This document shows positions 47,736 through 59,207 of a stretch of DNA of 64,000 nt, piece by piece. This DNA comes from Bathymodiolus brooksi (Eukaryota; Mollusca; Bivalvia; Mytilida; Modiolidae): the NCBI GenBank assembly GCA_963680875.1, contig OY804579.1, positions 50,544,036-50,608,035 of the forward strand, given 5' to 3'. Made by a program: the position numbers and the translations under genes. The notes under the pieces are model-generated. The model was not told where the DNA came from. It made no database searches and saw only the letters and a program-made list of their open reading frames with translations. How positions within the stretch are numbered: the stretch's first letter is position 1; each line of letters opens with the position of its first letter.

Positions 47736-48320
47736 TCTACTTCTACTTGATTACTGCCCAGGGCTATCGCATCACAAGCAAGTGACATCAACAACATGGA
47801 TAAAAGCACCAAAGTGTGTATATACAATTAAAAACAATAAAAACAGGAATCACTGTGTATGTCTAGGTTGTCAAACTCTGTAGACGAGAACCAAATTCGT
47901 CTACAGAGGTGACATGCACTAGGTGAGTTGGCAGAGCATTCCAGTCTATGATAGTCCTTGGCAGGAAGCTGTTTTTGTACTGTTCGTAGTTGGCTCTGAT
48001 TTCAATGAAAGCTTTGGAGTGAGATCTTGTACCACTGTATGTTGACTGGGTGACATAGTCCGGGATTTCAACTGGCGAATTTTGGTTTATTCCCTTATGA
48101 AAGACGATGAGTCTCTTGTTCTTTCTTCTAATCTGAAGGAGCTGCCAGTTCAAGTCGTTGAGCATAGATGTTACGCTGTCTTGGTAAGAATATTTTCTTT
48201 TACAAAGGGTGCCCCTTTTTGCTGGACTTTTTCAAGAGCTTGAATGTCTTGTTTATGGTATGGGTCCCATACTGTTGAAGTGTACTCAAGATGTGGTAGT
48301 ACTAACAAATCACTGTCTAT
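47736..48320 (-). pseudogene. Non-LTR retrotransposon (LINE) reverse-transcriptase C-terminal remnant
   Basis: Two minus-strand frames together give the end of a LINE ORF2. The first, up to the stop at 48171, has LPHLEYTSTVWDPYHKQ and ALEKVQ. The second, at 48165-47863, has SMLNDLNWQLLQIRRK, PRTIIDWNALP and a short tail. Both are typical of the region just after the reverse-transcriptase palm in CR1/Jockey-like elements. The frameshift and 5' truncation make it inactive. The 3' UTR runs to about 47736 and ends in AAGTAGAAGTAGAAGT, so the LINE appears to have landed in MITE-D. The clade is not settled. Confidence 0.85.
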
Positions 48321-49155
48321 AAAGGGCAGTCTCATTTTCCCATTAATGAATAGTGCATATAATTTTAACCTGTATATAAAAGGCAACTGCTCATAAGATT
48401 CCCTTGAGTGGCATTTGTATACAGGTTGGCAGTATTTTAACTGTATTCACGAGAAATAAGATTCCAAAAATAAATTATTTAGGATGCAAAATTAGTTCGC
48501 ACTGCATGGAAATTTAGATTGTCGCCGGATAAAGAGGCCACATTTGTAAGGGTTGAAACATTCGGTCTTGCAATAGGCGACCAGTCCTCGTTATGAAAAT
48601 TTGAATTTACTGGTCCGAATCAAATCCTTGAATTTATTTTTATATAGTTCTTAAAAAAAAATGAAAAATTTACTGGTCTGAACAAAGTTTTACTGGTCTT
48701 GAGCCGGAGGACCAGTGCTCATAGTCAGAACTGAATGACCATGTACTCTTATCAAGCTTCTTTAAAGCTGCCGAAAGTTGGTCTTGTGTGCAAGGAGCAC
48801 AGCAGACCCCAAATACAAAGCACTAATTTTAGATGCTACCGTATACTAACAGTGAATAGTATACCAGTATTTGATTAGTCCTGCGAAATCACCTTCCCCC
48901 ACTTCTGGAGGGAGCGTACCCTGCACAGAAACTAGACCATATTTCATGTATTTCTATACCAAGGATATTTCCTTAAATCAAACATTTCAGGGAGTTTGTT
49001 TGTTCTTTTAATCTTCTGTTATGACTGGACCATTAAAGCGTTATGGTTAATTTCTTTTATCTTTAATATTTAATGAAACTTTATAATATGAAATGGGTTA
49101 CACAGACAAGTAAGATTCAACATACCGGTAAACAATTTTGAAATTCAAATTTTCA
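48321..49155. other. Non-coding stretch
   Basis: No gene. GGTCCGAA and GGTCTGAAC phrases with TTTACTG prefixes at 48610-48690 hint at a small repeat. Confidence 0.4.
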
Positions 49156-49164
49156 AATAAAGAA

Positions 49165-49530
49165 TAAGTGAGTGATATTGTTGCTTAATGCCAACTCAGC
49201 AATTTTTCAGTTATATCCTGGCAAGAACAAGTTAATTTGCAATGAGATGACGATGAGGTCGCTTTGTTTTAGACCAGCATGCTTAGTTGGATTTTTATAG
49301 TGCTAGCTCACTGAAACAAGTCTGCAGATAGACATGTCACCCCAAACAAACACATTATCCTGATTCTGAGCCAACCAGTCTTTGTTCTTTCTTGTTAATG
49401 CTGTATACTTAGTGGAGAAGCAACAAATACCAATTTTATAATCTTTGGTTTCACCCGATCGGGGCTCGAACCCGCGATCTACCAAACTTGAGGCAAGCAC
49501 GCTAACCATTACACCCCCTATGCAGTTCCT
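49165..49530 (-). mobile_element. Full-length SINE-B (366 bp), 9-bp target duplication
   Basis: AATAAAGAA flanks it at 49156-49164 and 49531-49539. The minus-strand head has GTGTAATGGTTAGCG (A box) and GGGTTCGAGCCC (B box) with the CGATCGGGTGAAACC continuation. Body and 3' end match 43312-43658. Confidence 0.9.
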
Positions 49531-49539
49531 AATAAAGAA

Positions 49540-50160
49540 CATAACAATACCTGGCAAATAAATAGATATTAACTTTAGTCGACCCAAGTTCAAGGAACAA
49601 ACCAAGAAAAATGTCAATTATTTACATGTCTTTACCAAGTTACTGAATAAGAGAGAAGACTAAACACTCTAAACATGTATGACACATTATTTCTCCAAGC
49701 AACAATATTGATATAAAGCTAAGTGAAAGTCAATCTTTGACCTGTGTAATTATAGTCTTATTTCTCAGTCATAATATCACAGGATTTCTATGGTTAACCT
49801 AATTAATAAGGAATTAGTAACACAACATGAATAATTATAAGCAGATCATCACAGCAGTAACAATCAAAGGGGGAATCAAACAGGGGAGTTCCTATATTGG
49901 TCAAATTTTCAGCCAATCAAATCTATCTATCTATCGTTTAGCATTTGACTATTGACATTTCATTATATCAGTTTTCATTGGATTTTAAAATGTTGATTTG
50001 TCATTTAGATAACACCATTTAACTTCCTTTTTCTTTTTTTTTTTTTATTAAAAACAGATTTTAAGTTATCATATTTTATATAATAGGTTGCTTGAGGACA
50101 AACAACAAGCAGCATTTTATAATCTGTCAAATTAACGGGAATGTAGAAGAATAACAGCTA
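49540..50160. other. Non-coding stretch with short CTAT microsatellite
   Basis: (CTAT)3-4 near 49922. Nothing else seen. Confidence 0.45.
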
Positions 50161-50644
50161 TACAGTTGACTCTCGTTATCTCGAATTCGATGGGATCATG
50201 GAAAAAATTTGAGTCAACCGTAGTTCGACTCAAGAGGAGCTACGAAAATACCGGAAGTGTAGTTTGTTTAACGACGAAAGGGAGACAACTCCATCGAAAT
50301 TTTGAAAAGCTAAAACCAGCATCGCATGTCTCTATTCTCGGAACGATTTTTATCTGTTTTGTTTATGTTTTTCAGCTGTTGCATTGTCATTAAACTTCAC
50401 CCATCATGACGTATTTTTCTTTGTGCAATACTGTTTATTTACAATAAATTGTGTGTGTTTTTATTATTCAATAAAGTGTAGAAAAAAACTTTTCTTCTTT
50501 AATCAAAATTAATTTCCGACAAATAATTCAATAGATAAAATGCTTCCTTTGTGTACTTTTCATAATCATTGATGTATGCCGACCCAAGCGTACTTATTAT
50601 GAATCAATAATTTTTGATTGTACACATCTAACTAGTCCGAGATT

Positions 50645-50698
50645 CCTCTGTCGTTTAACGGCATTGATAATCTTGCTGTAGCCGTTCAACGACAGAGG
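50645..50698. repeat. Sub-hairpin within the left TIR tip
   Basis: CCTCTGTCGTTTAACGGC (50645-50662) pairs with GCCGTTCAACGACAGAGG (50681-50698), one mismatch in 18. The same hairpin sits in the right TIR at 51693-51747. Confidence 0.85.
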
Positions 50699-51155
50699 GT
50701 GATACATACGGAAAACAGCAGATTTGCTTCTCCAACTCTGGGTCAGCACATTTCCACGTTTCGTGGCTATCGGATTTTATTTTCTATCATAAACCTTATA
50801 TAAATCGCTTCACCAATCATTTTTCTATTCATTCATAAACATCTTACCCTCAGAAAGTGGTGTTACACTCCATTACAGCACGATTTTGCCTTAGAACCTA
50901 TGATTTCGACATTTGTCTTCCATTTTTCAAACATTTGTCACGTGACTACGAGAAAACTACGATTACCGCAATGTATCATGGGAGATAATTTGCATATAAA
51001 CAAACAAACAAATATTTTTATTGCCAATCATAGGCGCCTGTTAAGGCAGAACAATTAACATAAAATTTAATACAGTTGATTATATTGATTGGTAATGATT
51101 TTAACAGCAAATTTAGTGAATTACAGATAACCATAAGAAAAAAAAAATGTAGTAC

Positions 51156-51332
51156 CTTGTCCAAAAACAAAAAGGGGGAACGTAACACATGCTCTTTCCG
51201 AAGCCCGTTGGTAACACTCTGCCATTGAATCTTTTCTTTCCAACACATTCTGTATAATTTCCTTCTGCTCTTCTTTGATCTGTAGATGGACTGTTTGTCC
51301 TGCAGAATACGCTTAAATGTATCGTCTTCCAT
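51156..51332 (-). pseudogene. RecQ-like helicase exon fragment captured in the long-TIR element
   Basis: From an ATG at 51332-51330 the minus strand reads MEDDTFKRILQDKQ. A frame change then gives KEEQKEIIQNVLERKDSMA, and a second gives LPTGFGKSMCYVPP. The last is a Walker A motif (GFGKS) as in RecQ-family helicases, where KEEQ..II..VL..KD precedes PTGFGKS. FLDKV near the end is followed by AAG/GTACT at 51156-51152, resembling a 5' splice donor. It therefore looks like a first coding exon with its exon-intron edge. At least two frame breaks and the absence of the rest of the helicase make it a pseudogene fragment. Similarity is from motif reading only. Confidence 0.7.
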
Positions 51333-52146
51333 GTGATTTGAATGTTGTTTACGTATGCAAATAATGCTCCAAATAATTTGGCACGCTGCATTAATTAGCT
51401 CCCATCATGCAATGCGTTGCTGTCATCATTCAGTTAGTATCGCGAGATCACGTGTGTAGATTCGAAAATGGAAGTCAAATGGCGGAATAATAGGATCTAA
51501 GGCAAAATCGTGCTGTAATGGAGTGTAACACCACTTTCTGAGGGTAAGATGGTTATGAATGAATAGAAAAATGATTGGTGAAGCGATTTATATAAGGTTT
51601 ATGATAGAAAATAAAATCCGATAGCCACGAAACGTGGAAATGTGCCGATACTATGGCTGTGAGGCAAATTTGATGGTTTCCGTATGTATCGCCCTCTGTC
51701 GTTGAACGGCTACAGCAAGATTATCAATGCCGTTAAACGACAGAGGAATCTCGGACTAACATCTAACCTGTGTCATAATACCAAGCCAATTCAAATATTA
51801 TCACTAATTAATTTGACAGATTGTGAAATAAACATGTGAAATAGCCTAAGGTAAAAATGTCAAATTCAATGACCAGATGTTTAACCTGTGATCTGATTTT
51901 AATCCCAAGGTAATACACATGTTTTGACAGGTAAATTCGACTTAACGAATGTAAATAATATGGCTTTCTACATCTCGGGACCAAAACTTTTATTCGAGAC
52001 AACCGAAATTTCGACTCATCCGAATTCGACTCAACAGGAGTCAAATTATATATATTTATACACAACGAAGTTCGGGAATTCGATAAAAATTTGACTCAAC
52101 CGGAAATTCGAGTCAACCGAATTCGAGACAATGAGAGTCAACTGTA

Positions 52147-52723
52147 TTTGGAAATATTATGAAAAGAAAGTTAGCAGCGATGGTCAACAATTCCATCAAT
52201 ATCAACAAAAAATGAACCATCACCTCTCACCTCAAACAATTAAACACAAAAAGACCATAAAATATGGCATTAGAATTCCAGGTCCTGGCATGGGACAGGC
52301 ACAAAAAGGTGGCAGGGTTGAACCGGTGAATGAGATATGTATCCATTATTAATGAAAGCAAAACTGTTAAAATTAAAATACCACTTAAGATTAAGATTGT
52401 CACATAAAATGTAGCAAAATCCTGAAGAATATAGCACAAGAAAAGCAACACTGGGTGCTGTATCGCTATGTGCTGTAAACATAATAATATCCATGGCTGC
52501 CTTGTTTACTGAGTCTAACCCATTGGATGCCTTTCGTACCCTGGCAAGACGTCAATTAGCTATAGAATTGTGTAAATAGCTATACAATAAATAATGGATG
52601 TCTTTATCATTAGATCTGATGGTTCTTTCATGAAGAAACGTGTCACGCTTTCCTCATAGATGCATTACATGACAATGTTGATAATGGGCCTAAATTCAAA
52701 AGGGCATTTGAAACCTTAAATAT
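52147..52723. other. Non-coding stretch
   Basis: No supported feature. Confidence 0.45.
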
Positions 52724-52731
52724 ATTTTCAA

Positions 52732-53006
52732 AGGGTTGAGGGTTATTGTGTTTATCACCCCCCACTTTCAACAATATTTCTGTTATTTTGTGGCGATCAG
52801 TTTTACTGGTGGAGAAAACGTGAGAACCCGATGAAAACCACCGCCCTGTTGTAAGTCACTGACAAACTTTATCACATAATGCTGTATTGAGTACATCTCG
52901 CCATGAGTGCATGGCATTTGAACTCACAACTTTAGTGGTGATATGTACTGATTCCACAGATAGTTGTATATCCAACTACCATACAATAATGGTCACGACA
53001 GCCCCT
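52732..53006 (-). mobile_element. SINE-A copy with 8-bp target duplication
   Basis: ATTTTCAA flanks it at 52724-52731 and 53007-53014. The tail reads AACCCTCAACCC-like on the minus strand. The B-box region is CAAATGCC-type, diverged. Confidence 0.82.
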
Positions 53007-53014
53007 ATTTTCAA

Positions 53015-53400
53015 CGAAAATGGCTAACATGAGGCTGTATGGTTCACTAGGTTATTCATGCACAGTGCATAGTTTTTTTAAACACTTTTATTCATATTCC
53101 CTTAGTTAATAAAAACATAGATACATTTGTATTTAATTTAGTGAGCATTACTCTGGTTTATAACCAACATCAGGTATGCCAGAAAAGTCAAAATATTAGA
53201 GAGCCAAATAATATAAAATTCATCGTCAACAACACAACCAAAGGTTGAAAACATCATAAGACATAAACAATGAGGTGTAGGCCAACACAAACATTGTAAA
53301 GAATAACTAAGATCATTCACACTTTATAAAATGTCAAGCCACTGAGTGAGTATTTGGAGCACAGCTTTTTAGGTTCAGTCAACTTATCATATTAGCAGAA
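53015..53400. other. Non-coding stretch
   Basis: Nothing recognised. Confidence 0.45.
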
Positions 53401-53643
53401 GGGGTCATCAATGGTCGTGATGGTATGGTAGTTGGATTTACAACTACCTATGCAATCATTGCTTATCACCACTAGCGTTGTGAGTTCGAATCCTGCAACA
53501 TTATGTGATAAAGTTTTTCAATGACTTGCGACAGATCAGTGGTTTTCTCGAGGTACTCTGGTTTCCTCCACCAATAAAACTGACCGCCACGATATAACTG
53601 AAATATTGTTGAAAGTGGCATTAAACACCATAACCCTAACCCT
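53401..53643 (+). mobile_element. SINE-A copy
   Basis: Head GGTCGTGATGGTATGG, B box GTTCGAATC, a ~25-bp deletion after it, and 3' end AAACACCATAACCCTAACCC. The telomere-like tail is well kept. Confidence 0.85.
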
Positions 53644-53955
53644 ACACACAAATTATAAGGATATAAGTTCCTGACTGAAATAATTACATCATAATATTCG
53701 CCAAGTTCTGAGACCCATTTTATGCTCTTATATATCAATGGATGAAACAACACGCAAGGCAACTGATTGAACTTCTCTGTACAATAAAATATGAAGATAC
53801 AATCATTAGCTTACATAAGCATTTTCTCTAATTTCAAACAATTGTGTTACAATCATCAAGTTCTTAAACATCAAAGATTTCAATGTACATTTATAGTATA
53901 CCAGAGGCCCATTTACTGTTTTGATATCCTTCAATGGTGCTTGACCCTCACATAC
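53644..53955. other. Non-coding stretch
   Basis: Nothing recognised. Confidence 0.4.
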
Positions 53956-53959
53956 TTGG

Positions 53960-54052
53960 AAAGCAGAGGAGCAGAGCTGAATTCGAACTCACAATGTTAG
54001 TGGTGATTGGCACTGATTGAGTACAGGTAGTTGTAAATTCAACTACCACTGA
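53960..54052 (-). mobile_element. SINE-A 5' fragment
   Basis: AATTCGAACTCACAATG and TAGTTGTAAATTCAACTACC match the reversed SINE-A head region. Confidence 0.7.
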
Positions 54053-55519
54053 ATGTATTGGAAATGAATCATAGTGCACTTATATATTAAAACAAACTCA
54101 ACTTCCACTTTATGCTATAGTTGCATGACATTAATTTCTTTATGTCTTAATCAATTACAACTCTACGAACTAAAGCAAAAAGATTACAGACATGTGCAGA
54201 ACATTGATTATTTTTACGTCTCATCGTGATGAGCAATTTCTAAAGAGGTTATTAATTAAATATTTTTTAATATGTTCGTTAAAAACTATTTTTTCTATTT
54301 ATTTGTGTGCTAAGGGGTATCGATTTTTACTATTTCTACAATTTTTCTGTAGGATTCTGGAACTGTTGCGACAGTGTGGGGTATTTTTTGTTTTTCATTT
54401 TAATTTTCTGATATTAAGAATTCGAGTATAAATGACTTCAGTGGAATAATGTGTTTCAGATTTGAAGGTGACTAAGTCTTGAGAAGGATACGTAAACAGT
54501 TTCAACTTTTCCCTTAAATTTCTTGAAGGTCAAATATGCCCATAAAAAATTGTTGTTTGATGGCTTCTATTCTTCATTTTATTACAAGAATTTAAATTTA
54601 CTGATCTTAACAGGCAGTATATAATTTTAGTATCCAGACTACCCTATTCACCATAGTAAAATATTTTGATTTTAGAGTATTATAATGTAGATGTGTGTCA
54701 CAGACCCAGTATAAATGTTGGTATAAAATATCTTAAATATCGTAATAAAATGGAAAAGACAACCATAATTTTTTTTCTTTTTTACACAAAAAAGAATATA
54801 TCTCAGAATATATAAAGTGGCAATTACCATTTAAAACTGTCCTTGGTGATTGAAATTTTAGCGCTGTGTTAAAAAAATTCTGTTTGGAGAAATTGATATC
54901 ATGTGTTTGTGTATAAATTGTATGTGCATGTCATATGTTTTTTTGTATATGTCTTTTCTTTGTCTTAAAAATAAACAAATTACAAAATTTTTTTACGGCA
55001 AATTACAAAACACTTGTTTACATTAGCTTGACAAAGATGGTTGGTTCTAAGGGTCCTCCATACATTTTTGTCTTCTTTAGCAACAGACCATCCCTAAAAG
55101 CAGTAATTATCAAGATGATACTTTCCAAAAGGTTTTTCTTAGCATTCTAAGATAATAGTAAAGAAGGGGGAGAGATCTCATATGGTAGACATAGCATTTT
55201 TGGCCATCCAATTGCTACACTATCCATTGGACAAAAAAGGCAATAACTTGTTACTGGGGTTGTGCTGCTGTATCTGAATTTGACAAAAATGTACTTATTT
55301 TTGTCAATGATTTATACCTAAACTAGAGGCCTAATGAGTTGTTCATTTCATTTCAACTTGCATTTTGAACAAGAAACTCCATGGATTTTTTTTTTGTAAT
55401 CTCTCATCTAGTTAAGAGATGGTCTGAATTTCATAATTATTAAAGATAACTTGGAATTTAATTTAAAACCAGTAATAATAATAGCTATACATTATATTGT
55501 TCCCAATTCCAACTTAAAA
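54053..55519. other. Non-coding stretch
   Basis: AT-rich. Small ORFs (54192-54431, 54935-55150) are hydrophobic or AT-driven and unrecognised. Confidence 0.5.
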
Positions 55520-55735
55520 TTCAGGATTTTTATTGAAAAGCATAAAATTACTGTCATCTGCATATAGTAGGAGTTTAGGTTATGGGCATATCATTCAAAT
55601 AATAAAGAAAAAGTAAAGGACCCATAATTCTTCCATATGGTACTCCACAGCTTATATCTACCAAATTGGATCTTGTCTCATTTACATTGACCAACTGTTT
55701 TTCATATTGGCTTGGTTTTTATGGACAAGAGGTAT
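55520..55735 (-). pseudogene. LINE reverse-transcriptase palm fragment
   Basis: On the minus strand one frame reads NETRSNLVDISCGVPYG followed by RIMGPLLFLYYLNDMP, the conserved GVPQGS..GPLLF..Y.NDM region of non-LTR reverse transcriptases. The frame then stops, and the catalytic YADD box (LLYADDSNFMLF) follows in another frame and ends at a stop. It is short, shifted and inactive. It may belong to the same family as the remnant at 47.8 kb. Confidence 0.85.
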
Positions 55736-55919
55736 ATATCATTCTCCAAATACAGAGCAATTATTTACTTCAGGAGGATATTGGTTAGGTATTTGTACAT
55801 CCTGTACAAGCAATGACATTGCCTGTAAGGGAAGGGGGGCTCTTACCTCAAGTAAGATTAGTTTGGTGCTATTTCTATAATCTTAAGCACCCCTGGAGGT
55901 TAATTGGACTTGCATTGAA

Positions 55920-56012
55920 GATCCTACTATCACTGTGAAATGTAGACAAGAACAGCAATAAAAGCACTGTTCCTTCCCTTTAATTTGTGTCTTAAGTGTA
56001 AAGTCTATATTG
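55920..56012 (-). repeat. Dispersed repeat fragment shared with 32798-32885
   Basis: The reverse complement matches GACACAAATTAAAG and AACAGTGCTTTTATTGCTG of the other copy, with small indels. Confidence 0.65.
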
Positions 56013-56043
56013 CTTATTTACAACCATATCACTTCTTGATAAT

Positions 56044-56250
56044 TGACAGATATAGACAATAGACAATATTTATTGGTACTAACACATTTACAATATATGG
56101 TTATGACACATAAAGAAAGATACACATGTAATATATATATAATATCAATACATGTGGGAGCGACAGTGGCATCAGCTTGCATACCTACATATATAAATAT
56201 ATATATAAGAGTGAAAATGTACTCATTTTATTTGTTATGTTAAATGTTGA
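56044..56250 (-). mobile_element. LINE 3' UTR with TGTCTAT tail
   Basis: Reverse of 33917-34118. The minus strand ends ATTGTCTATTGTCTATAT. It follows directly on the coding remnant at 56251-56592. Confidence 0.82.
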
Positions 56251-56592
56251 CTAGGATGAATTTCTTTTGGACATGCATTTATTCATAAAATTGACAATGA
56301 TATTGAGAAGTTTTGGTGAATTGCTGTTCAGTAGGGCTATCATTTGACATTTATTGAAAACTTTTTGATTTACTTCACCTAAGATACTTTTTATTTTTTC
56401 AAAAAAGTCTTGCCTTAAATGTGCATAAGATGGGCAGTCAAGGAAAAGATGTAATTCATCTTCTACTTTACCAGCTTTGCATAATAAGCAAACACGATTT
56501 TCACCTGGAATATTATAGTACCTGCCCTTCTCAATTTCAAGAGAGTGGGCACTAATTCTAAATTTGCATAGAGTAGATATATATGAACACAT
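56251..56592 (-). pseudogene. LINE ORF2 C-terminal zinc-binding domain, 5'-truncated
   Basis: 113 codons remain. LCKFRISAHSLEIEKGRY is followed by RVCLLCKAGKVEDELH and FLDCPSY, giving a C-x2-C...H...C zinc-binding arrangement typical of the extreme C-terminus of many non-LTR retrotransposon ORF2 proteins. The frame is intact to its stop at 56251-56253, but everything upstream is missing, so this is a 5'-truncated insertion. The attached 3' UTR links it to the copy at 33.9 kb. Confidence 0.85.
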
Positions 56593-56864
56593 TAAAAAAA
56601 AATACTATTTTATTTATATCAAAAACAGTTGAAGGAAAAGTTTAATAAGATGAACAAGTCTGTACAGATTTGAAATCAATATTTCATAAAAGATTTCTCC
56701 ATTTTAAAACCTATTATGTAATTTTTGGAATACTGAAAGATTAAATCAGAAGCTCAGATATGAAATAATCCATATTTCACATATGTAATGTCTGTACTGC
56801 CATCTGGACTAGATTATTTATCTCCAGATAATAAATCTGTCTAGTATATAAAATCAGTTGTGAA
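56593..56864. other. Non-coding stretch
   Basis: Nothing recognised. Confidence 0.4.
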
Positions 56865-56960
56865 AAAGGACAAAAGGACAAACAACGACCTACAAAACAT
56901 AACACATAAAACTAAAGATGGAGTAACACAGCGCCACTAAGTGATGAACACAGACATACA
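56865..56960 (-). repeat. Inverted fragment of the 18315-18545 repeat
   Basis: AAGGACAAACAACGACCTAC and TAACACAGCGCCACTAAGTG are diverged reverse matches to that element. Confidence 0.5.
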
Positions 56961-57329
56961 ATATATCACATAGTCATCATTTTAATAATAAAATGGTACT
57001 AACTTCTGTAGACAAATTCAAACTCCAGCTTTTTTATGGACATGAAATAGATCACTATCTCAATCAAGAATATTAAGAAATTGATATCCCACACATTTTT
57101 CATATGAAAATGATTTGATGAGATAACTTACATAAGGTTATAGATACATCAGCATGATAAGGATAACCCTTAATTTACAAAATTGATTTTATGATTTACT
57201 TCTAATAACCAGCTTTCTTTGCTTACAAATCCAACTGAGTGAACTCATATTTTCTAATTTACTACATTTCTATTACAATTTACATTATATATTCTATAAA
57301 AGTCAAAAACAAGTGGGTTACATTGCTAA
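56961..57329. other. Non-coding stretch
   Basis: Nothing recognised. Confidence 0.4.
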
Positions 57330-57470
57330 GATAACGCCACTTTCAACATTATTTCAGTTATTTCGTGAATGTAACCAGAGTACACAAAGAAAACCACCAA
57401 CCTGATGTATGTCACTGACAAACTTCATCACATAATGTTGTATCGAGTACCATACAATCACGATTCAACA
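57330..57470 (-). mobile_element. SINE-A fragment
   Basis: AACGCCACTTTCAACATTAT and ACAAACTTCATCACATAATG mark a degenerate, internally deleted copy. Confidence 0.65.
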
Positions 57471-57529
57471 TAATCAATTAAAAAAATGTGTCCATAGGAC
57501 ATGGGTACCCTCCGTTTTCTCCTGAAGTA

Positions 57530-57745
57530 AACTGGTATTTTTCGGCAAATCCAAAATAGAAATGGTGGTAAAGTCTGAAACTGAACTTGGCCATCCTTTT
57601 ATGGTCCTTGACCTTGTGTATAAATCTAAATGATTTAATTAAGCGAACCTTAAGTTACTGAGCGAGCGGAAACCAAATGCTGGATGTACAGCCATTGGTA
57701 AACCTTAATTCCCCTGACACCTGGCGGAAGGGACGTAATAAAATA
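57530..57745 (-). mobile_element. Pearl-like fragment (shared with 33250-33478)
   Basis: CTGAAACTGAACTTGGCC, CCTTGACCTTGTGTATAAAT and AAACCAAATGCTGG in the same order, ending in CCCCTGACACC...GGAAGGGAC, which can form a hairpin. Confidence 0.6.
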
Positions 57746-57824
57746 AAATAGAAGATAAGAATGAAATACTTGTTAATAACAAATTGAAAGGTATGTTTAA
57801 CTATATGATAGGCTATACAGGTTG

Positions 57825-57960
57825 ACGTCTGACCATAAGGTCAACACCACTGGTGTGAGTTCATGCTCCAATACCTACCTCACATGTTTCTTTGGACACC
57901 TACCCATGACCAGGGCATCACAGGTTAGTTCATTATAATTGTCCCAGCTTTCGGTCCATT
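57825..57960 (+). repeat. Dispersed repeat shared with 44931-45055
   Basis: GGTGTGAGTTCATGCTCC, GGACACCTACCCATGACC and GGTTAGTTCATTATAATTGT. It may be tRNA-related because of the GAGTTCATGCTCC motif. Confidence 0.45.
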
Positions 57961-58024
57961 GTCTTAAGACATATATAGGTTTAGATCCATTTACACAATG
58001 TAATCTTAATATCCTCTCTACTCT

Positions 58025-58209
58025 GACATTTCAAACCTGTCTATGCAGTCACCTCTATTAAGCAGTCACCTGTATTAAAAGGTCACTTTTTTCTTGTCAG
58101 GTCATAGAAAATTTCATACCAATTAAACCTCTTTTAAAAGGTCACCTGTCTTATAAGACCAGTTTTTCTTTGTCCCAAAGGTGACCTCTTAATATAGTTT
58201 TGACTGTAC
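58025..58209 (+). mobile_element. MITE-D copy
   Basis: From AAACCTGTCTATGCAGTC to ATATAGTTTTGACTGTAC, with the GGTCACCT subrepeats in order. The left terminus is decayed. Confidence 0.8.
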
Positions 58210-58592
58210 TAAAACACTTAAAGTTAAGAAATACATTTCATAAAAAAGCAATAACTTTTTCTTTAAGAAAGTCTAAAATTTACCTGATTTTGATGAAACT
58301 GGTTAGCATTAGTGTAATCCTCATATTTCATTCGGTCAGTGAAATATCTCTTTGTACATAATCCTTTATTATACTTGTCAATATCACCTGGTTCCCACTT
58401 TTCAAGGCATCACTGAAAAATAAAAGGATGTTGACAATAGTATGAAGTGTGGATCAATATAGTAGAGAATGATACGACAAATCCTTGCTACTGATGTAGC
58501 ATCAACCTATTGGCATTGTATAAAATGTGGACTTGTCTACAAATTAATCTGATAAATTGAACCACTACATCATAAGACTGTAGTTTAAGGAA
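58210..58592. other. Non-coding stretch
   Basis: Nothing recognised. Confidence 0.4.
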
Positions 58593-58725
58593 GAGTGAGT
58601 GAGTAACTGATTGTTGTTTAATGCCTACTCAGCAATTTTTCAGCTATATCATGGTGAGAACAAGTTAATTTTTTAATGAGATGATGATCAGATCTGCTTT
58701 GTATTATAGACCAACACCTTAGTTT
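58593..58725 (-). mobile_element. SINE-B 3' fragment
   Basis: GAGTGAGTGAGTAACTG, CTCAGCAATTTTTCAGC and GACCAACACCTTAG. 5'-truncated. Confidence 0.75.
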
Positions 58726-59207
58726 TTGAGGAAAAAACCTATATTAAATTTTGCAGCAAAATTTAGAACTCAATACATAGAATTCAGTTATAATTCTTAA
58801 CAGTACTATTTTTGAGTATATCTATCTTCTTTTTCAATTGTGAAAAAATGGAACATTATGGCTTAATCGAAACAAACATATGAATAGTAGGGGGTGTGTG
58901 CTCCCAACGGTTGGTGAACCAGAGAAATTGAATATGGCAACAATCTAATAATGTTTCGCAATATATCACCACATTGGAAATTCCCAAAACAATAATATTC
59001 TTTTTTTTTGTAATTTGTTTATTTTTCCAAGAATAGATTTATACATACATGATTCTATAAACACAATGTTTCAATGCACAAAAGTTACAATGTAAAAACA
59101 AGTTGATCTTCATAACATACTGTTTTGTAATAACTTTTGAAATTTAAAGTTAGCAATGCATTTTAAGTTATACAAGGTAACATATATTTTAGTATAATAG
59201 ATATATA

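Larger units (their letters stand above)
50633..51759. mobile_element. Long-TIR element (MULE-like), 9-bp target duplication, carrying a host-gene fragment
   Basis: ACATCTAAC flanks it exactly at 50624-50632 and 51760-51768. The arms 50633-50928 and 51464-51759 are near-identical reverse complements: TAGTCCGAGATTCCTC tips, then a long shared block with CCACGTTTCGTGGCTATCGG and AGAAAGTGGTGTTACACTCC. A short internal segment is dissimilar, and weaker similarity extends inward about 100 bp. Long TIRs and a 9-bp duplication fit Mutator-like elements. There is no transposase. The interior has a RecQ-like exon fragment on the minus strand. Confidence 0.85.
50163..52144. mobile_element. TA-flanked DNA transposon with Tigger/pogo-like termini (no transposase seen)
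   Basis: Left CAGTTGACTCTCGTTATCTC and right GAGACAATGAGAGTCAACTG are inverted termini, extended by GAATTCG on both sides, with TA at 50161-50162 and 52145-52146. Subterminal GACTCAACCG/GAATTCGACTC motifs repeat. No transposase was recognised, so it is non-autonomous. It is interrupted by another element at 50633-51759. The superfamily is inferred from terminus style and TA target only. Confidence 0.75.
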
